DNA of 39,415 nt, taken from Kordia jejudonensis. GTDB lineage: Bacteria > Bacteroidota > Bacteroidia > Flavobacteriales > Flavobacteriaceae. The stretch lies in the NCBI RefSeq assembly GCF_001005315.1, contig NZ_LBMG01000052.1, forward strand, positions 1 to 39,415, given 5' to 3'. The notes below the pieces were generated by a model, which had not been told where the DNA came from, made no database searches, and saw only the letters and a program-made list of their open reading frames with translations. Below, in pieces: positions 25,060 through 33,556 of the stretch. Position numbers and translations under genes: made by a program. Position 1 is the stretch's first letter. Each line of letters begins with the position of its first letter.

Positions 25060-28000
25060 TTATTGTTTAATAAATCGTTTTGTTACTGATTTTAATCCAG
25101 CTTCAATCTGAATCATATATACACCCGTTTTTAATCTTGACACGTTGATAGCTCCAGAAGTTACGTTTCCTTTTGCTACTTGTTGCCCCATCATGTTCGT
25201 AATCGTGTAACTCGCATTGTCTTGCGTAGTAGTTACGTGTAATGTTGAACCTTTTACTGGGTTTGGATATATTTTCACATCTAAAGAAGCCGTTGTGTTA
25301 TCATCAAATGTTGTTAAGAAATCATTTGTAGCTACTGTTGAAGACGTCGCCGATAAACAGAAGTTCGTTGTATCTGATGTTGTAAATGATCCTCCTGAAG
25401 CCAAAGTAGCTCCTGTATCATTGTTTGTCAGTGTAAACGAACCGTTTCCGTATGAACAGCAAATTCCGTCACCGTACGCATCAGTGATTGTGAAATCGTA
25501 GCATCCGTCATCTAAGCATCCAACATCAACATTTAGTGTTGAACCATCAGGTTGTGAAGCATACGTTCCACCTGAAGCTACTACTTGTCCACCACTATTT
25601 GTGATTTGCCAGCTTGTTTCTTCTGGGTAGTTGTCAAATGTAATTGATAATGAAACGTTAGAACAAGAAGGTCCACCGCTTCCGTCACTAGCTGTTACAC
25701 TAAGATCGTCTATTGCAATATCACTAGACCATCCGTTTCCAGTAGTTCCTACGATTCGTAATCGAACTGTTTGTCCTGCATACGAGCTTAAATCAACTGA
25801 AACTGAATTCCATTGGTTTCCTTTATTTCCAGCATCTGACCAAAGGTTTGCCCAAGAACTTCCATCTGTAGACGCTTGTACTGTTAACGATCCTACATTG
25901 TTACCATACATATGGTTTTCAAAGCTAAATGAAGCTGAAGTCATTCCTGAAAGGTCAAAACAATCACTTTCTAATATTGCAGTTGCGTTGTTACCTATTT
26001 GTCCTGGACTACTATTTGTTGATGCTTCTAAGAATAAATAATTTGTTCCTTGAGCCGCTGTCGTTGGTCCTGTGCCTGAAGATGGTGTACTTCCACTAGT
26101 TCTAACCCAATTTCCGTCGTCACCTGTAACTTGTGTCCAACCGTCATTTGATTCAAATCCTTCATTGTAAGGGAAATTACTAACGGTAGCCGAACAGTTT
26201 CCTGTACTAGCCGCTTCTACATTTACTGTTCTTGAAACTTGCGTTGCTGCATTTCCTGCGGCATCACTTACATTATAGTTTAATGTGTATGTTCCTTCTA
26301 CAGCAGTGTTTACGGAACCTGTAACGACAATATTTGACGTTAAGTTTCCGTCAATGTTATCCGTAGCCGTTGCTCCTGGATCTGTAAATGCATCGCCAAC
26401 TGTTAGGGTAATGGTTACTGCACCATTTAAGGTAATTACTGGCGCTGTCGTATCTGTAGTAATGTCTACAGCAGTAACTGATAAGTTATCAACTGCAATA
26501 TCACTAGACCATCCGTTTCCGGTAACTCCAACTATTCGTAGTTTTACATCTTGTCCTAGGTATGAATTTAGGCTTACAGAAACTGCATTCCATTGGTTTC
26601 CTTTATTTCCAGCATCTGACCATACGTTTGTCCATGAAACGCCATCCGTAGATACTTGTACTGTTAACGATCCAACCGCCGTTCCATACATATGGTTTTG
26701 GAAGCTAAATGTAGCTTCTGATTTTCCTGATAAATCAAAACAATCACTTTCTAGTATTGCTGTTCCGTTGTTTCCAATTTGTCCTGTACTTCCGTTCGTA
26801 GAAGCTTCTAAGAATAAGTAGTTTGATCCTTGCGCTGCCGCAGTTGGTCCTGTTCCTGAAGATGGTGTACTTCCACTAGTTCTTACCCAGTTTCCATCGT
26901 CTCCTGAAAGCTGTGTCCAACCGTCATTTACTTCAAATCCTTCGTTGTAAGGGAAACTACTGACTGTTGCCGAGCAAAATGGTGGCACATCTGCAGTAGT
27001 AAAGTTGACCGAAGCACTGTATGAAGAGTTTCCACTAGTACATTTACTTCTAACCTGCACTTCGTATGAAGTTGAAGCTGCCAATCCACTTAATGTAGTA
27101 TTGTTGGTAGCGACTGCATTTGTTGTCCAAGAAGATGTTCCTGTAGCTCTGTAACGTACATCGTATGTTGCTGCAGTTACGGTGCTCCAGCTTACATCAG
27201 CACCAGAAGTTGTGATTGCTGACGTTGATACTCCTGTTGGCGTTGTTGCATTACATACTACAGGTGTTCCTGTTAATCCTGTAACGATCAATGAAAAGTT
27301 TTGACTTCCACCAACTAATGAACCTTTGTGTGTTACGGTAATTGTATACGTTCCAGAAGCTCCCGATACGTCTACTCTTTCATAAGGATCAACCGTATTA
27401 TCGCCTGTTCCATTGGTTGTAACTCCCGTTAGTCTCCAAGGATTGTACGTTGTTCCTGCTTTTGAAACTCTGATATCTAAATCGTTTACTAAAACTGCCG
27501 TAGATGAGTTTGTTGCTGTTGTTGCTGTTCCTGCACGATCAGTCCAAGAGATAGACGCTAATAAAGGACTTGTACCATCAGAATCAACTGTTATTGAATA
27601 CGTTTGTCCTGAATTTAATGTTAATTCCTCTATTTTAGATTCGTTTCCATTTGTAGTAATGGCTTCTGCGGCACGTTTTGAATTCATCAATCCCCAACCA
27701 AAAATAGCATCGGGTCCGTTACTACCAGCATCGTCTGCAGTATGTAAAGCAATACCTTTTATTGTTGCCGCTCTTGCAAATGAACCGTTGGTATTGTTGT
27801 AATGTTGTTGTAATAATAATACTGAACCTGCTACATTTGGTGATGCCATCGAAGTTCCTGTAATTGAATTGTAGGCAGTATCACTACTTTCGTAAGTAGA
27901 ATATACACTTGTTCCGTTTCCAGTAATATCTGGTTTGATACGGAAATCATCCGTTGGACCTTCACTACTACTACTATTGATAGACACAGAAATTAAATTT

Positions 28001-28899
28001 CCGCTTGCGTCAATATTAGCATCTTGTGCATTGGCAACAACTAAGTTATTTTTTGATGTAGAATGTCCTGTAAGTTTGTCATAAGAGCTATTTCCTCCTA
28101 ATGGACTTCCATTGTATCCGTTTTGGTTTCCATCATTTCCTGCGGCAACCACCATCAAAAAGTTTGGCGCATTGAACATAATTTCATCCCAATCACGAGA
28201 TTCTGTAATGTATGCTCCAAAGTAATAATCTGGCACTAAATCTCCTCTAAAACCGTATGAATGGTTAGAAACTAACATTCCGCTTGATGCTGCTGAAGTA
28301 GCTTCGGCCAAATCACTATTCCAGTCATATCCTATTGCGTTTGCATGTGGCGCCATTCCTTTTGCGTTTGCCACAACTCCAGAAGCCATAATAGTTCCTG
28401 TAACGTGTGCAGAGTGATAGTTTAAAGCACCTGAATCTCCTGTAGAGAAACGATTGTTTCCTCCAGCTCCATCATATTCTTGGTGTGATGCTCTGGCAAC
28501 TCCACCATCCCAAACATACGCAGTCATGTTTTGTCCCATGAGGTTTAATCCTAAAGAACCACCATTATTTAAATGATCTGTTCTCGTAGAACGCGCCGCA
28601 GCAACATTGAATGTAGTGTAGTACACTGGTGTTCCATCTGGAGTTACTTTTTGTAATTCTATGAGTGTTCCGTCTGGTAAGGTTTTACGAATATCCCAAC
28701 CGTTTTGTTGCGCCATTCGAATTGCTTTTTGCTTTTCTTGTGCTTGTGCGGCTGTGAATTTGTTTTGTAATGTTCCTAGCTTTTGTACATCATATTGACT
28801 CACGATTTTCTGCTTTTCAGCAGTTGTTTGAGCAAATGAATTTTGAGCAAAGAACATCCCTAGGGCCAATAGCCCCAATGAGAAGTACTTGTTTTTCAT
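25060..28899 (-). CDS. secreted S8 subtilisin-like protease, multidomain, T9SS type A
   Basis: A 1279-aa exported serine protease. Signal peptide residues 1-23 (ending NSFA), propeptide-like segment to about 115, then the S8 catalytic domain: Asp131 in YVWDGGVARASH, His162 in NYHSAHVTGTIM, oxyanion Asn255 in VVAAGNDGN, Ser350 in TGTSMASPNVAG. Next are a proprotein-convertase-like beta region (to about 545), a fibronectin III domain (about 555-640), a MAM/LamG-like domain starting FPYNEGFEVNDGWTQ, an Ig-like DUF5011-type domain (ITLNGAVTITLTVGDAFTDP), a second nearly identical MAM-like domain, a Cys-rich module with DAYGDGICCSYGNGSF, and the T9SS sorting domain (VKIYPNPVKGSTL to the terminal KRFIKQ). 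Likely a cell-surface or extracellular protease degrading environmental protein. Monocistronic. Confidence 0.94.
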   Translation of the reverse strand: MKNKYFSLGLLALGMFFAQNSFAQTTAEKQKIVSQYDVQKLGTLQNKFTAAQAQEKQKAIRMAQQNGWDIRKTLPDGTLIELQKVTPDGTPVYYTTFNVAAARSTRTDHLNNGGSLGLNLMGQNMTAYVWDGGVARASHQEYDGAGGNNRFSTGDSGALNYHSAHVTGTIMASGVVANAKGMAPHANAIGYDWNSDLAEATSAASSGMLVSNHSYGFRGDLVPDYYFGAYITESRDWDEIMFNAPNFLMVVAAGNDGNQNGYNGSPLGGNSSYDKLTGHSTSKNNLVVANAQDANIDASGNLISVSINSSSSEGPTDDFRIKPDITGNGTSVYSTYESSDTAYNSITGTSMASPNVAGSVLLLQQHYNNTNGSFARAATIKGIALHTADDAGSNGPDAIFGWGLMNSKRAAEAITTNGNESKIEELTLNSGQTYSITVDSDGTSPLLASISWTDRAGTATTATNSSTAVLVNDLDIRVSKAGTTYNPWRLTGVTTNGTGDNTVDPYERVDVSGASGTYTITVTHKGSLVGGSQNFSLIVTGLTGTPVVCNATTPTGVSTSAITTSGADVSWSTVTAATYDVRYRATGTSSWTTNAVATNNTTLSGLAASTSYEVQVRSKCTSGNSSYSASVNFTTADVPPFCSATVSSFPYNEGFEVNDGWTQLSGDDGNWVRTSGSTPSSGTGPTAAAQGSNYLFLEASTNGSTGQIGNNGTAILESDCFDLSGKSEATFSFQNHMYGTAVGSLTVQVSTDGVSWTNVWSDAGNKGNQWNAVSVSLNSYLGQDVKLRIVGVTGNGWSSDIAVDNLSVTAVDITTDTTAPVITLNGAVTITLTVGDAFTDPGATATDNIDGNLTSNIVVTGSVNTAVEGTYTLNYNVSDAAGNAATQVSRTVNVEAASTGNCSATVSNFPYNEGFESNDGWTQVTGDDGNWVRTSGSTPSSGTGPTTAAQGTNYLFLEASTNSSPGQIGNNATAILESDCFDLSGMTSASFSFENHMYGNNVGSLTVQASTDGSSWANLWSDAGNKGNQWNSVSVDLSSYAGQTVRLRIVGTTGNGWSSDIAIDDLSVTASDGSGGPSCSNVSLSITFDNYPEETSWQITNSGGQVVASGGTYASQPDGSTLNVDVGCLDDGCYDFTITDAYGDGICCSYGNGSFTLTNNDTGATLASGGSFTTSDTTNFCLSATSSTVATNDFLTTFDDNTTASLDVKIYPNPVKGSTLHVTTTQDNASYTITNMMGQQVAKGNVTSGAINVSRLKTGVYMIQIEAGLKSVTKRFIKQ

Positions 28900-29324
28900 T
28901 GTTTTTTGGTTATTTGGTTAATTTTAAAACAGTTAGGAAAAATAATGGACGAGTCAAGATGAAATCATGTGTGAAGAAGGTTGTCAATTTTCGTTCAAGA
29001 TAAGCATCAAGGGTGTATACTCTGCAATTCAATATTTTTCACTAATTCGGAGCAAAAATGTTAAAATTTTATTAATATTATGTCGAAATGCTGGTTTTTT
29101 CGATGAATTACACATTTTTTTATGAAATTCCTACAGGTATTGAATTACAAATATGAACTTAAACGACTGATTTAAAGCTAAATCCTACAAAACTAATAGG
29201 GTATTTGTTTTTCTCTTTAAAACAACTCAACTCTTCAGCTTTTTTTACGATTTATGATGCTAAAAATAATTGTAAAACCATTTTTTTGCTTTGTAGAGAT
29301 TAAACTTAACTGTATTTTTGAGGA
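28900..29324. other. 425-bp divergent intergenic region
   Basis: Separates the secreted subtilase (minus) and the ABC ATPase (plus). Besides the plus-strand promoter at 29290-29320, a minus-strand TAGTTTTG (29195-29188) could start the subtilase transcript, giving a long leader of about 280 nt, but its -33 region is poor. I see no hairpin, repeat or small coding sequence that I trust. Confidence 0.5.
29290..29320 (+). promoter_or_regulatory. promoter of the dual-ATPase gene
   Basis: TTTG (29290-29293), 19-bp spacer, TATTTTTG (29313-29320), a full consensus match. The box ends only 4 bp before the ATG at 29325, so the mRNA is predicted to be leaderless or nearly so. Confidence 0.6.
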
Positions 29325-30995
29325 ATGCACACACTACTTTCCATCCAAAATTTACGTATTTCTTTTAAAGAGAATGAAGTTATACATGGAATTTCATACG
29401 CACTTTCTAAGAATGAAATTTTAGGAATTGTTGGCGAATCCGGTAGTGGAAAATCCGTTTCTTCACTTGCCGTATTAGGTTTGTTACCTAAAAAGAATAC
29501 AACTATTACTGGCGAAATTTTATACGATGATCAAAATTTAATTTCTTTACCAAATACAGCTTTTCAACGCATTCGCGGGAATGAAATTTCAATGATTTTT
29601 CAGGAACCAATGAGTTCTTTGAATCCTTCGATGACGTGTGGAAAACAGGTTGAAGAAGTGTTGTTACAACATCGACAATGTACTAAAAAAGATGTAAAAG
29701 CTACCGTTTTGTCTTTGTTTGAAAAGGTAAAACTCCCAAGAGTAGAACATATGTACAGCTCGTATCCGCATCAGTTGAGTGGCGGACAAAAGCAACGTGT
29801 GATGATTGCTATGGCAATTGCTTGTAAACCTAAAGTTTTGATTGCTGACGAACCTACAACAGCCTTAGATGTAACAGTTCAGAAAGAAATTATTTTGTTG
29901 TTAGAAGAGTTACAGCAAGAAACTCAGATGGGCATTATTTTTATTTCGCACGATTTGTCGTTGGTTAGTGAAATAGCCGATAGAATTATTGTGATGTATA
30001 AAGGCGATATTGTAGAAAGTGGAAAAACGAGCACGTTGTTTTCAAACCCTACACATGAATATACGAAAGCCTTATTGAAGTCAAAACCTTCTTTGGATGT
30101 TCGGTTGAAGCGACTTCCCACGATTCAAGATGTACTTGCAGGCACCGTTTCAGATACAATTGTGAGTCACGAGGAACGTAAAAAGCAGCACGAGTCCATT
30201 TACGCGAAAGTGCCATTATTGGAAGTAAGAAATGTGTCAAAATCGTTTTTTAGTACTGTGGGCATCTTTGGCAAATCTACGAAAGTGAAAGCTGTAAACG
30301 ATGTCAGTTTTTCGTTGTACGAAGGCGAAACGCTTGGTTTGGTTGGCGAATCGGGTTGCGGAAAATCGACCTTAGGAAATACTATTTTGCAATTGCACAA
30401 AGCTACCGCAGGACAAATTTTGTATAAAGGCGAAGATATTACCAAGTTGTCTAAACGTGACGTTAGAAAATTGCGCAAGGAGATTCAGATTATTTTTCAA
30501 GATCCGTTTGCTTCCTTGAATCCGAGAATTCCTATTGGAAATGCTATTTTGGAGCCGATGAAGGTTCACGGTTTGTATGCAAATGATGCCGAACGCAAAG
30601 AAAAAGTACTCGAATTGTTAGATCGGGTTGGGTTGGACGCTTCGTATTACGGAAGATATCCGCATGAATTTTCGGGTGGACAACGACAGCGAATTGGAAT
30701 TGCACGTACGATTGCGTTGCAACCAAAGTTGATTATTTGTGACGAATCGGTTTCTGCATTGGACATTTCGGTTCAGGCACAAGTGCTGAATTTGCTGAAT
30801 GAATTAAAAGATAATTTTGGCTTTACTTATATTTTTATTTCACACGATTTGGCGGTTGTAAAGTATATTTCTGATCAGTTATTGGTCATGAATGCTGGTC
30901 AGATTGAAGAGTTGGGCGAAGCTGACGCCATTTACGCAAATCCGAAATCAGCCTATACACAAACCTTGATTGATGCAATTCCGAAGGGGATTTAA
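29325..30995 (+). CDS. dual-ATPase peptide ABC transporter subunit (DppDF/GsiA-like)
   Basis: A 556-aa protein with two complete ABC ATPase domains in tandem, as in fused DppD-DppF or GsiA-type subunits of oligo/dipeptide importers. First domain: Walker A GESGSGKS (37-44), signature LSGGQKQR (151-158), Walker B with DEPTTALD. An oligopeptide-type C-terminal segment joins them. Second domain: GESGCGKS near 341-348, FSGGQRQR near 449-456, then DESVSALDISVQ, in which the usual DEPT threonine motif is DESV. It would energise uptake of peptides together with permease and binding proteins, which are not in this window. The nearby secreted protease is a plausible but unproven source of peptides. Predicted leaderless from its own promoter. 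Confidence 0.94.
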   Translation: MHTLLSIQNLRISFKENEVIHGISYALSKNEILGIVGESGSGKSVSSLAVLGLLPKKNTTITGEILYDDQNLISLPNTAFQRIRGNEISMIFQEPMSSLNPSMTCGKQVEEVLLQHRQCTKKDVKATVLSLFEKVKLPRVEHMYSSYPHQLSGGQKQRVMIAMAIACKPKVLIADEPTTALDVTVQKEIILLLEELQQETQMGIIFISHDLSLVSEIADRIIVMYKGDIVESGKTSTLFSNPTHEYTKALLKSKPSLDVRLKRLPTIQDVLAGTVSDTIVSHEERKKQHESIYAKVPLLEVRNVSKSFFSTVGIFGKSTKVKAVNDVSFSLYEGETLGLVGESGCGKSTLGNTILQLHKATAGQILYKGEDITKLSKRDVRKLRKEIQIIFQDPFASLNPRIPIGNAILEPMKVHGLYANDAERKEKVLELLDRVGLDASYYGRYPHEFSGGQRQRIGIARTIALQPKLIICDESVSALDISVQAQVLNLLNELKDNFGFTYIFISHDLAVVKYISDQLLVMNAGQIEELGEADAIYANPKSAYTQTLIDAIPKGI

Positions 30996-31486
30996 TATTT
31001 TGTTTTTCTCGTTGCACCAGTCATTCAGCAACATTTCTTATTTAAAAAATTCAACACAACTCTAGTTTTCTTTTTAACTTCAGTTCGATATAAGTGATGC
31101 AATTCATATTTGTAATTGAGCTTCGAAACTCCTTACTAAATATCATATTTTCAGTGTTTTATTTTCATTTTCTTTGCTTTCCCAAAGAAAAGAAACAAAA
31201 GAAAGGGAACTTTTCCAGAGGTATTTTTAGTTTTTCTTTCTGAAAAAACTAAAACCGCATGAATTTTCCTAAATTTTTTCCAAGGCTTCAAAAATTTTTA
31301 ACGGAAAATCCCTGCTATACTTCGGAAAAGAAAAGTATAGAACTAAATTTTTTACGTCGAACTCAGGTTTTTTAACATTATTGCTTTAGCAGTTTAAATC
31401 ATTGATTCAGAAATTCATAGTCATAACACATGCTTCGTTTGTATAGTTTTAGTAAATACTATTAGTAATCATTAAAATTAATATTT
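30996..31486. other. 491-bp intergenic region with a hairpin
   Basis: No supported gene. It holds an 11-bp inverted repeat (TTTTAGTTTTT at 31225-31235 with AAAAACTAAAA at 31244-31254). Just upstream is a purine-rich stretch, tttgctttcccaaagaaaag and following. That stretch resembles a dispersed intergenic motif I have seen in many genomes (from memory). A 48-codon ORF at 31097-31243 runs through this stretch and is rejected. A promoter for the next peptide gene is likely near 31440-31460 but not clear. Confidence 0.5.
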
Positions 31487-31660
31487 ATGAAAAAACAAAC
31501 GTTAAAAAGTTTATCATTAAACAAAAAAGTAATTTCTGAATTGAAAGGTGGAGCAGATTCTGCCGCAACTCCATTGACCGTAAAGTCGTGTCCGCCGCAA
31601 GTGCCAGCTTCTTGGTTTCCACGTTGTCATAGTAAATATAACCCATGTCCAATGTTGTAA
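31487..31660 (+). CDS. double-glycine leader peptide 1 (class I lanthipeptide-like precursor)
   Basis: A 57-aa peptide. The leader begins MKKQTLKSLSLNKKVISELK and ends in Gly21-Gly22. The LSLNKK.IS.L wording is the hallmark of Bacteroidota class I lanthipeptide-like leaders. The 35-aa core starts ADSAATPLTVKSC and contains three cysteines (C35, C47, C54), several Ser/Thr, and is proline- and aromatic-rich (VPASWFPRC). Modification could be thioether rings or disulfides, but no LanB/LanC dehydratase-cyclase, radical SAM enzyme or peptidase-transporter lies within the window, so the maturation partners must be elsewhere if the peptide is modified. It is 10 bp before a second precursor gene. Confidence 0.8.
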   Translation: MKKQTLKSLSLNKKVISELKGGADSAATPLTVKSCPPQVPASWFPRCHSKYNPCPML

Positions 31661-31670
31661 TTTGTAAAGG

Positions 31671-31889
31671 ATGAAGAAGATAAATGATAAGAAGTTTAGT
31701 CTTAATAGAAATATTATTTCTGATTTGAACAAACTCAATGAGGTTAAAGGTGGTCAAGATTCTGGCGATTGTTGGACAGATATTCTAACATCTATTTTTA
31801 TATCTTGCCCAGCACCTGAACCAAGTCCAACGCCAGAAAGCGATGTAGCTATTTGTACAGGTGGATTGGGACAATGTCCAGTTATTTAA
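31671..31889 (+). CDS. double-glycine leader peptide 2 (class I lanthipeptide-like precursor)
   Basis: A 72-aa peptide directly after peptide 1. The leader runs MKKINDKKFSLNRNIISDLN and on to NEVKGG (Gly27-Gly28), so the leader motif FSLNR..IS.LN is shared while the core is unrelated. The 44-aa core starts QDSGDCWTDILTSIF and has four cysteines (34, 46, 62, 69), a proline/serine-rich middle (PAPEPSPTPES) and a glycine-rich end (CTGGLGQCPVI). A second GG in the core is probably not the cleavage site because it lies near the C-terminus. The tandem arrangement with a different core suggests a two-component or diversified product. A clean terminator follows. Confidence 0.8.
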   Translation: MKKINDKKFSLNRNIISDLNKLNEVKGGQDSGDCWTDILTSIFISCPAPEPSPTPESDVAICTGGLGQCPVI

Positions 31890-31922
31890 AAACTGCATGT
31901 TATATAGAAAGAGAATTGTACT

Positions 31923-31954
31923 AAAAGTGAGTTAAAGCTCACTTTTTATTTTTT
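31923..31954 (+). terminator. terminator after the precursor-peptide pair
   Basis: 9-bp stem AAAAGTGAG (31923-31931) / CTCACTTTT (31938-31946), 6-nt loop, then T-rich tail to 31954. It separates the peptide transcript from the methyltransferase gene. Confidence 0.85.
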
Positions 31955-31985
31955 CCTGCATTTGAAAATTATGTATCTTTAGAAT

Positions 31986-33545
31986 ATGAGCTTAACTAGA
32001 GAAGAAAAACGTGCATTCCGGTCCTTATTATTTAAACATCAAGATGGAATTGCCATTACATCCATTATTGCTACTTTAGAACAGCATTCCGTTTTTGATT
32101 TTTTAGCTGCGAATACTTCGACTTCCGTTGCAACGATTCTTGAAAAATTTCCCGTTTTTCATGCGGGTTATCTTACTGTTGCTTTGCGTAGTTTGGCTTC
32201 ACAAGGTATTTTGAATTATAGCGTAACCAAGAGCGAGATTCAAATTGAAACTACTTCGAAGTTTATTGCTTTTGAGCGACATATTACACATTATGTACAT
32301 TTTAATTCGTTGTTTGCGCATTATTATGATCTTTTTACACGTCCTTTTCAGTTTTCATTGATACAGACTGAAAAATTAGCAGCCTATGCATCATATTTGG
32401 CAAATGCTAAGAAAGCTTTACAAACTGACGCGTATTTTCAGGTTGAGATTGCAATGCATTTGGAAGGTGTTTTGTTAGCGCCTTTGTTAGTCTATTTGGG
32501 ATATCATGCCGATTTGGAAAACTTAGATCGGTATTCTTTTTTGGAAGATGCTTCTTTGTTGAAATTATTTAGTTTACTCGAATTGTATGATGGAAATTCG
32601 TTGACAAAAAAAGGCGATTTTTTGTTTGCCAAAAGTTACGCGTATGGTGTTACCGTTTCGTATACGCCAATTATGCGTCATATGGAAACGTATTTGACGG
32701 GCGATTTTCATCCTTTCTTTACCCAAGATCATTTAGGAAATGAACAACATGTGTTTAGAGGTGTGAATGTTTGGGGAAGCGGCGGAAGTCATGCTACTTA
32801 TTTTAATAAGTTTGATGCCGTTTTGGTTGATATTTTTAATAAACCACTTTCCGAACAACCGAAAGGAATTATTGATGTTGGTTGTGGAAATGGTGCCTTG
32901 CTTGAACATATTTTTGATTTAATTTGGAATCAAACCCAACGCAGAGACGATTTGGGAGACAATAAACTCATTTTGGTTGGCGCAGATTATAATAAAGAAG
33001 CGTTGTTGAGTACCAAACGAAATTTGGAGAAAGCCAATGTGTGGGCAGAAGTGGTTTGGGGCGATATTGGTAATCCTGCCGAGATTGACCGAAAGTTGCA
33101 AGAATTGTATAACGTAAAGTTGGAAGAGTTACTGAATGTACGATCGTTTTTAGATCATAATCGTCCATTTAACACTCCAAAAGGTACGTACACTGGCGAT
33201 TTGTTATCTACGGGAGCATTTGCACATCGTGGAAAGTTGTTGCACAATAGTGACGTTGCACAGAGCTTGGTAGAGCATTTTCAGAAATGGAAACCGTATA
33301 TTCAATACCACGGATTGTTGTTTATTGAGTTGCATACCGTTTCGCCGACAATAGTTTCACAAAATTTGGGCAAAACACCGTGTACCGCGTATGATGTGAC
33401 ACATGGTTTTTCTGATCAGTATATTGTAGAGTTGGATGTGTTTTTGGAAGCAATTAGCAAAGCAGATATTTCTATTGATCCGACACATTCGTATCGTTTT
33501 CCTAGTGAAGAAATTTCTACTATTAGTATCAATTTGATTCAGTAA
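31986..33545 (+). CDS. stand-alone class I methyltransferase, AprA-type-like
   Basis: A 519-aa SAM-dependent methyltransferase. Residues 1 to about 95 resemble a winged-helix/dimerisation domain. The methyltransferase core follows: WGSGGSHATYFNKFD, IIDVGCGNGALLEHIF (motif I, 297-303), LVGADYNKEAL (motif II), VVWGDIGNPAEID. Then comes a distinctive second half: ELLNVRSFLDHNRPF, GLLFIELHTVSP and YDVTHGFSDQYIVELD. From memory, the VRSFLDHNR and HG.SDQYIVE words match the AprA-type methyltransferases of polyketide-synthase starter modules, of which AprA MT1 is a mononuclear-iron enzyme; His473 and Gln478 would be candidate metal ligands. Here it is free-standing, with no PKS nearby. A weak -7 box (TATCTTTA, 31974-31981) would give a leaderless mRNA. 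Confidence 0.75.
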   Translation: MSLTREEKRAFRSLLFKHQDGIAITSIIATLEQHSVFDFLAANTSTSVATILEKFPVFHAGYLTVALRSLASQGILNYSVTKSEIQIETTSKFIAFERHITHYVHFNSLFAHYYDLFTRPFQFSLIQTEKLAAYASYLANAKKALQTDAYFQVEIAMHLEGVLLAPLLVYLGYHADLENLDRYSFLEDASLLKLFSLLELYDGNSLTKKGDFLFAKSYAYGVTVSYTPIMRHMETYLTGDFHPFFTQDHLGNEQHVFRGVNVWGSGGSHATYFNKFDAVLVDIFNKPLSEQPKGIIDVGCGNGALLEHIFDLIWNQTQRRDDLGDNKLILVGADYNKEALLSTKRNLEKANVWAEVVWGDIGNPAEIDRKLQELYNVKLEELLNVRSFLDHNRPFNTPKGTYTGDLLSTGAFAHRGKLLHNSDVAQSLVEHFQKWKPYIQYHGLLFIELHTVSPTIVSQNLGKTPCTAYDVTHGFSDQYIVELDVFLEAISKADISIDPTHSYRFPSEEISTISINLIQ

Positions 33546-33556
33546 GTGAATCTTAG

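Noticed and set aside
26285-26821. 178-aa antisense ORF within the secreted subtilase
   Set aside because: Shadow of repeated MAM and Ig-like modules; its apparent internal repeat with 25631-26041 simply mirrors the duplicated domain.
31097-31243. 48-codon ORF after the ABC gene
   Set aside because: Low-complexity Phe/Lys-rich product across a purine-rich intergenic motif, no leader or domain pattern, no promoter.
31485-31757. 90-aa antisense ORF over the precursor peptides
   Set aside because: Fully opposite to two genes with coherent leaders and a proper terminator; composition is random-like.
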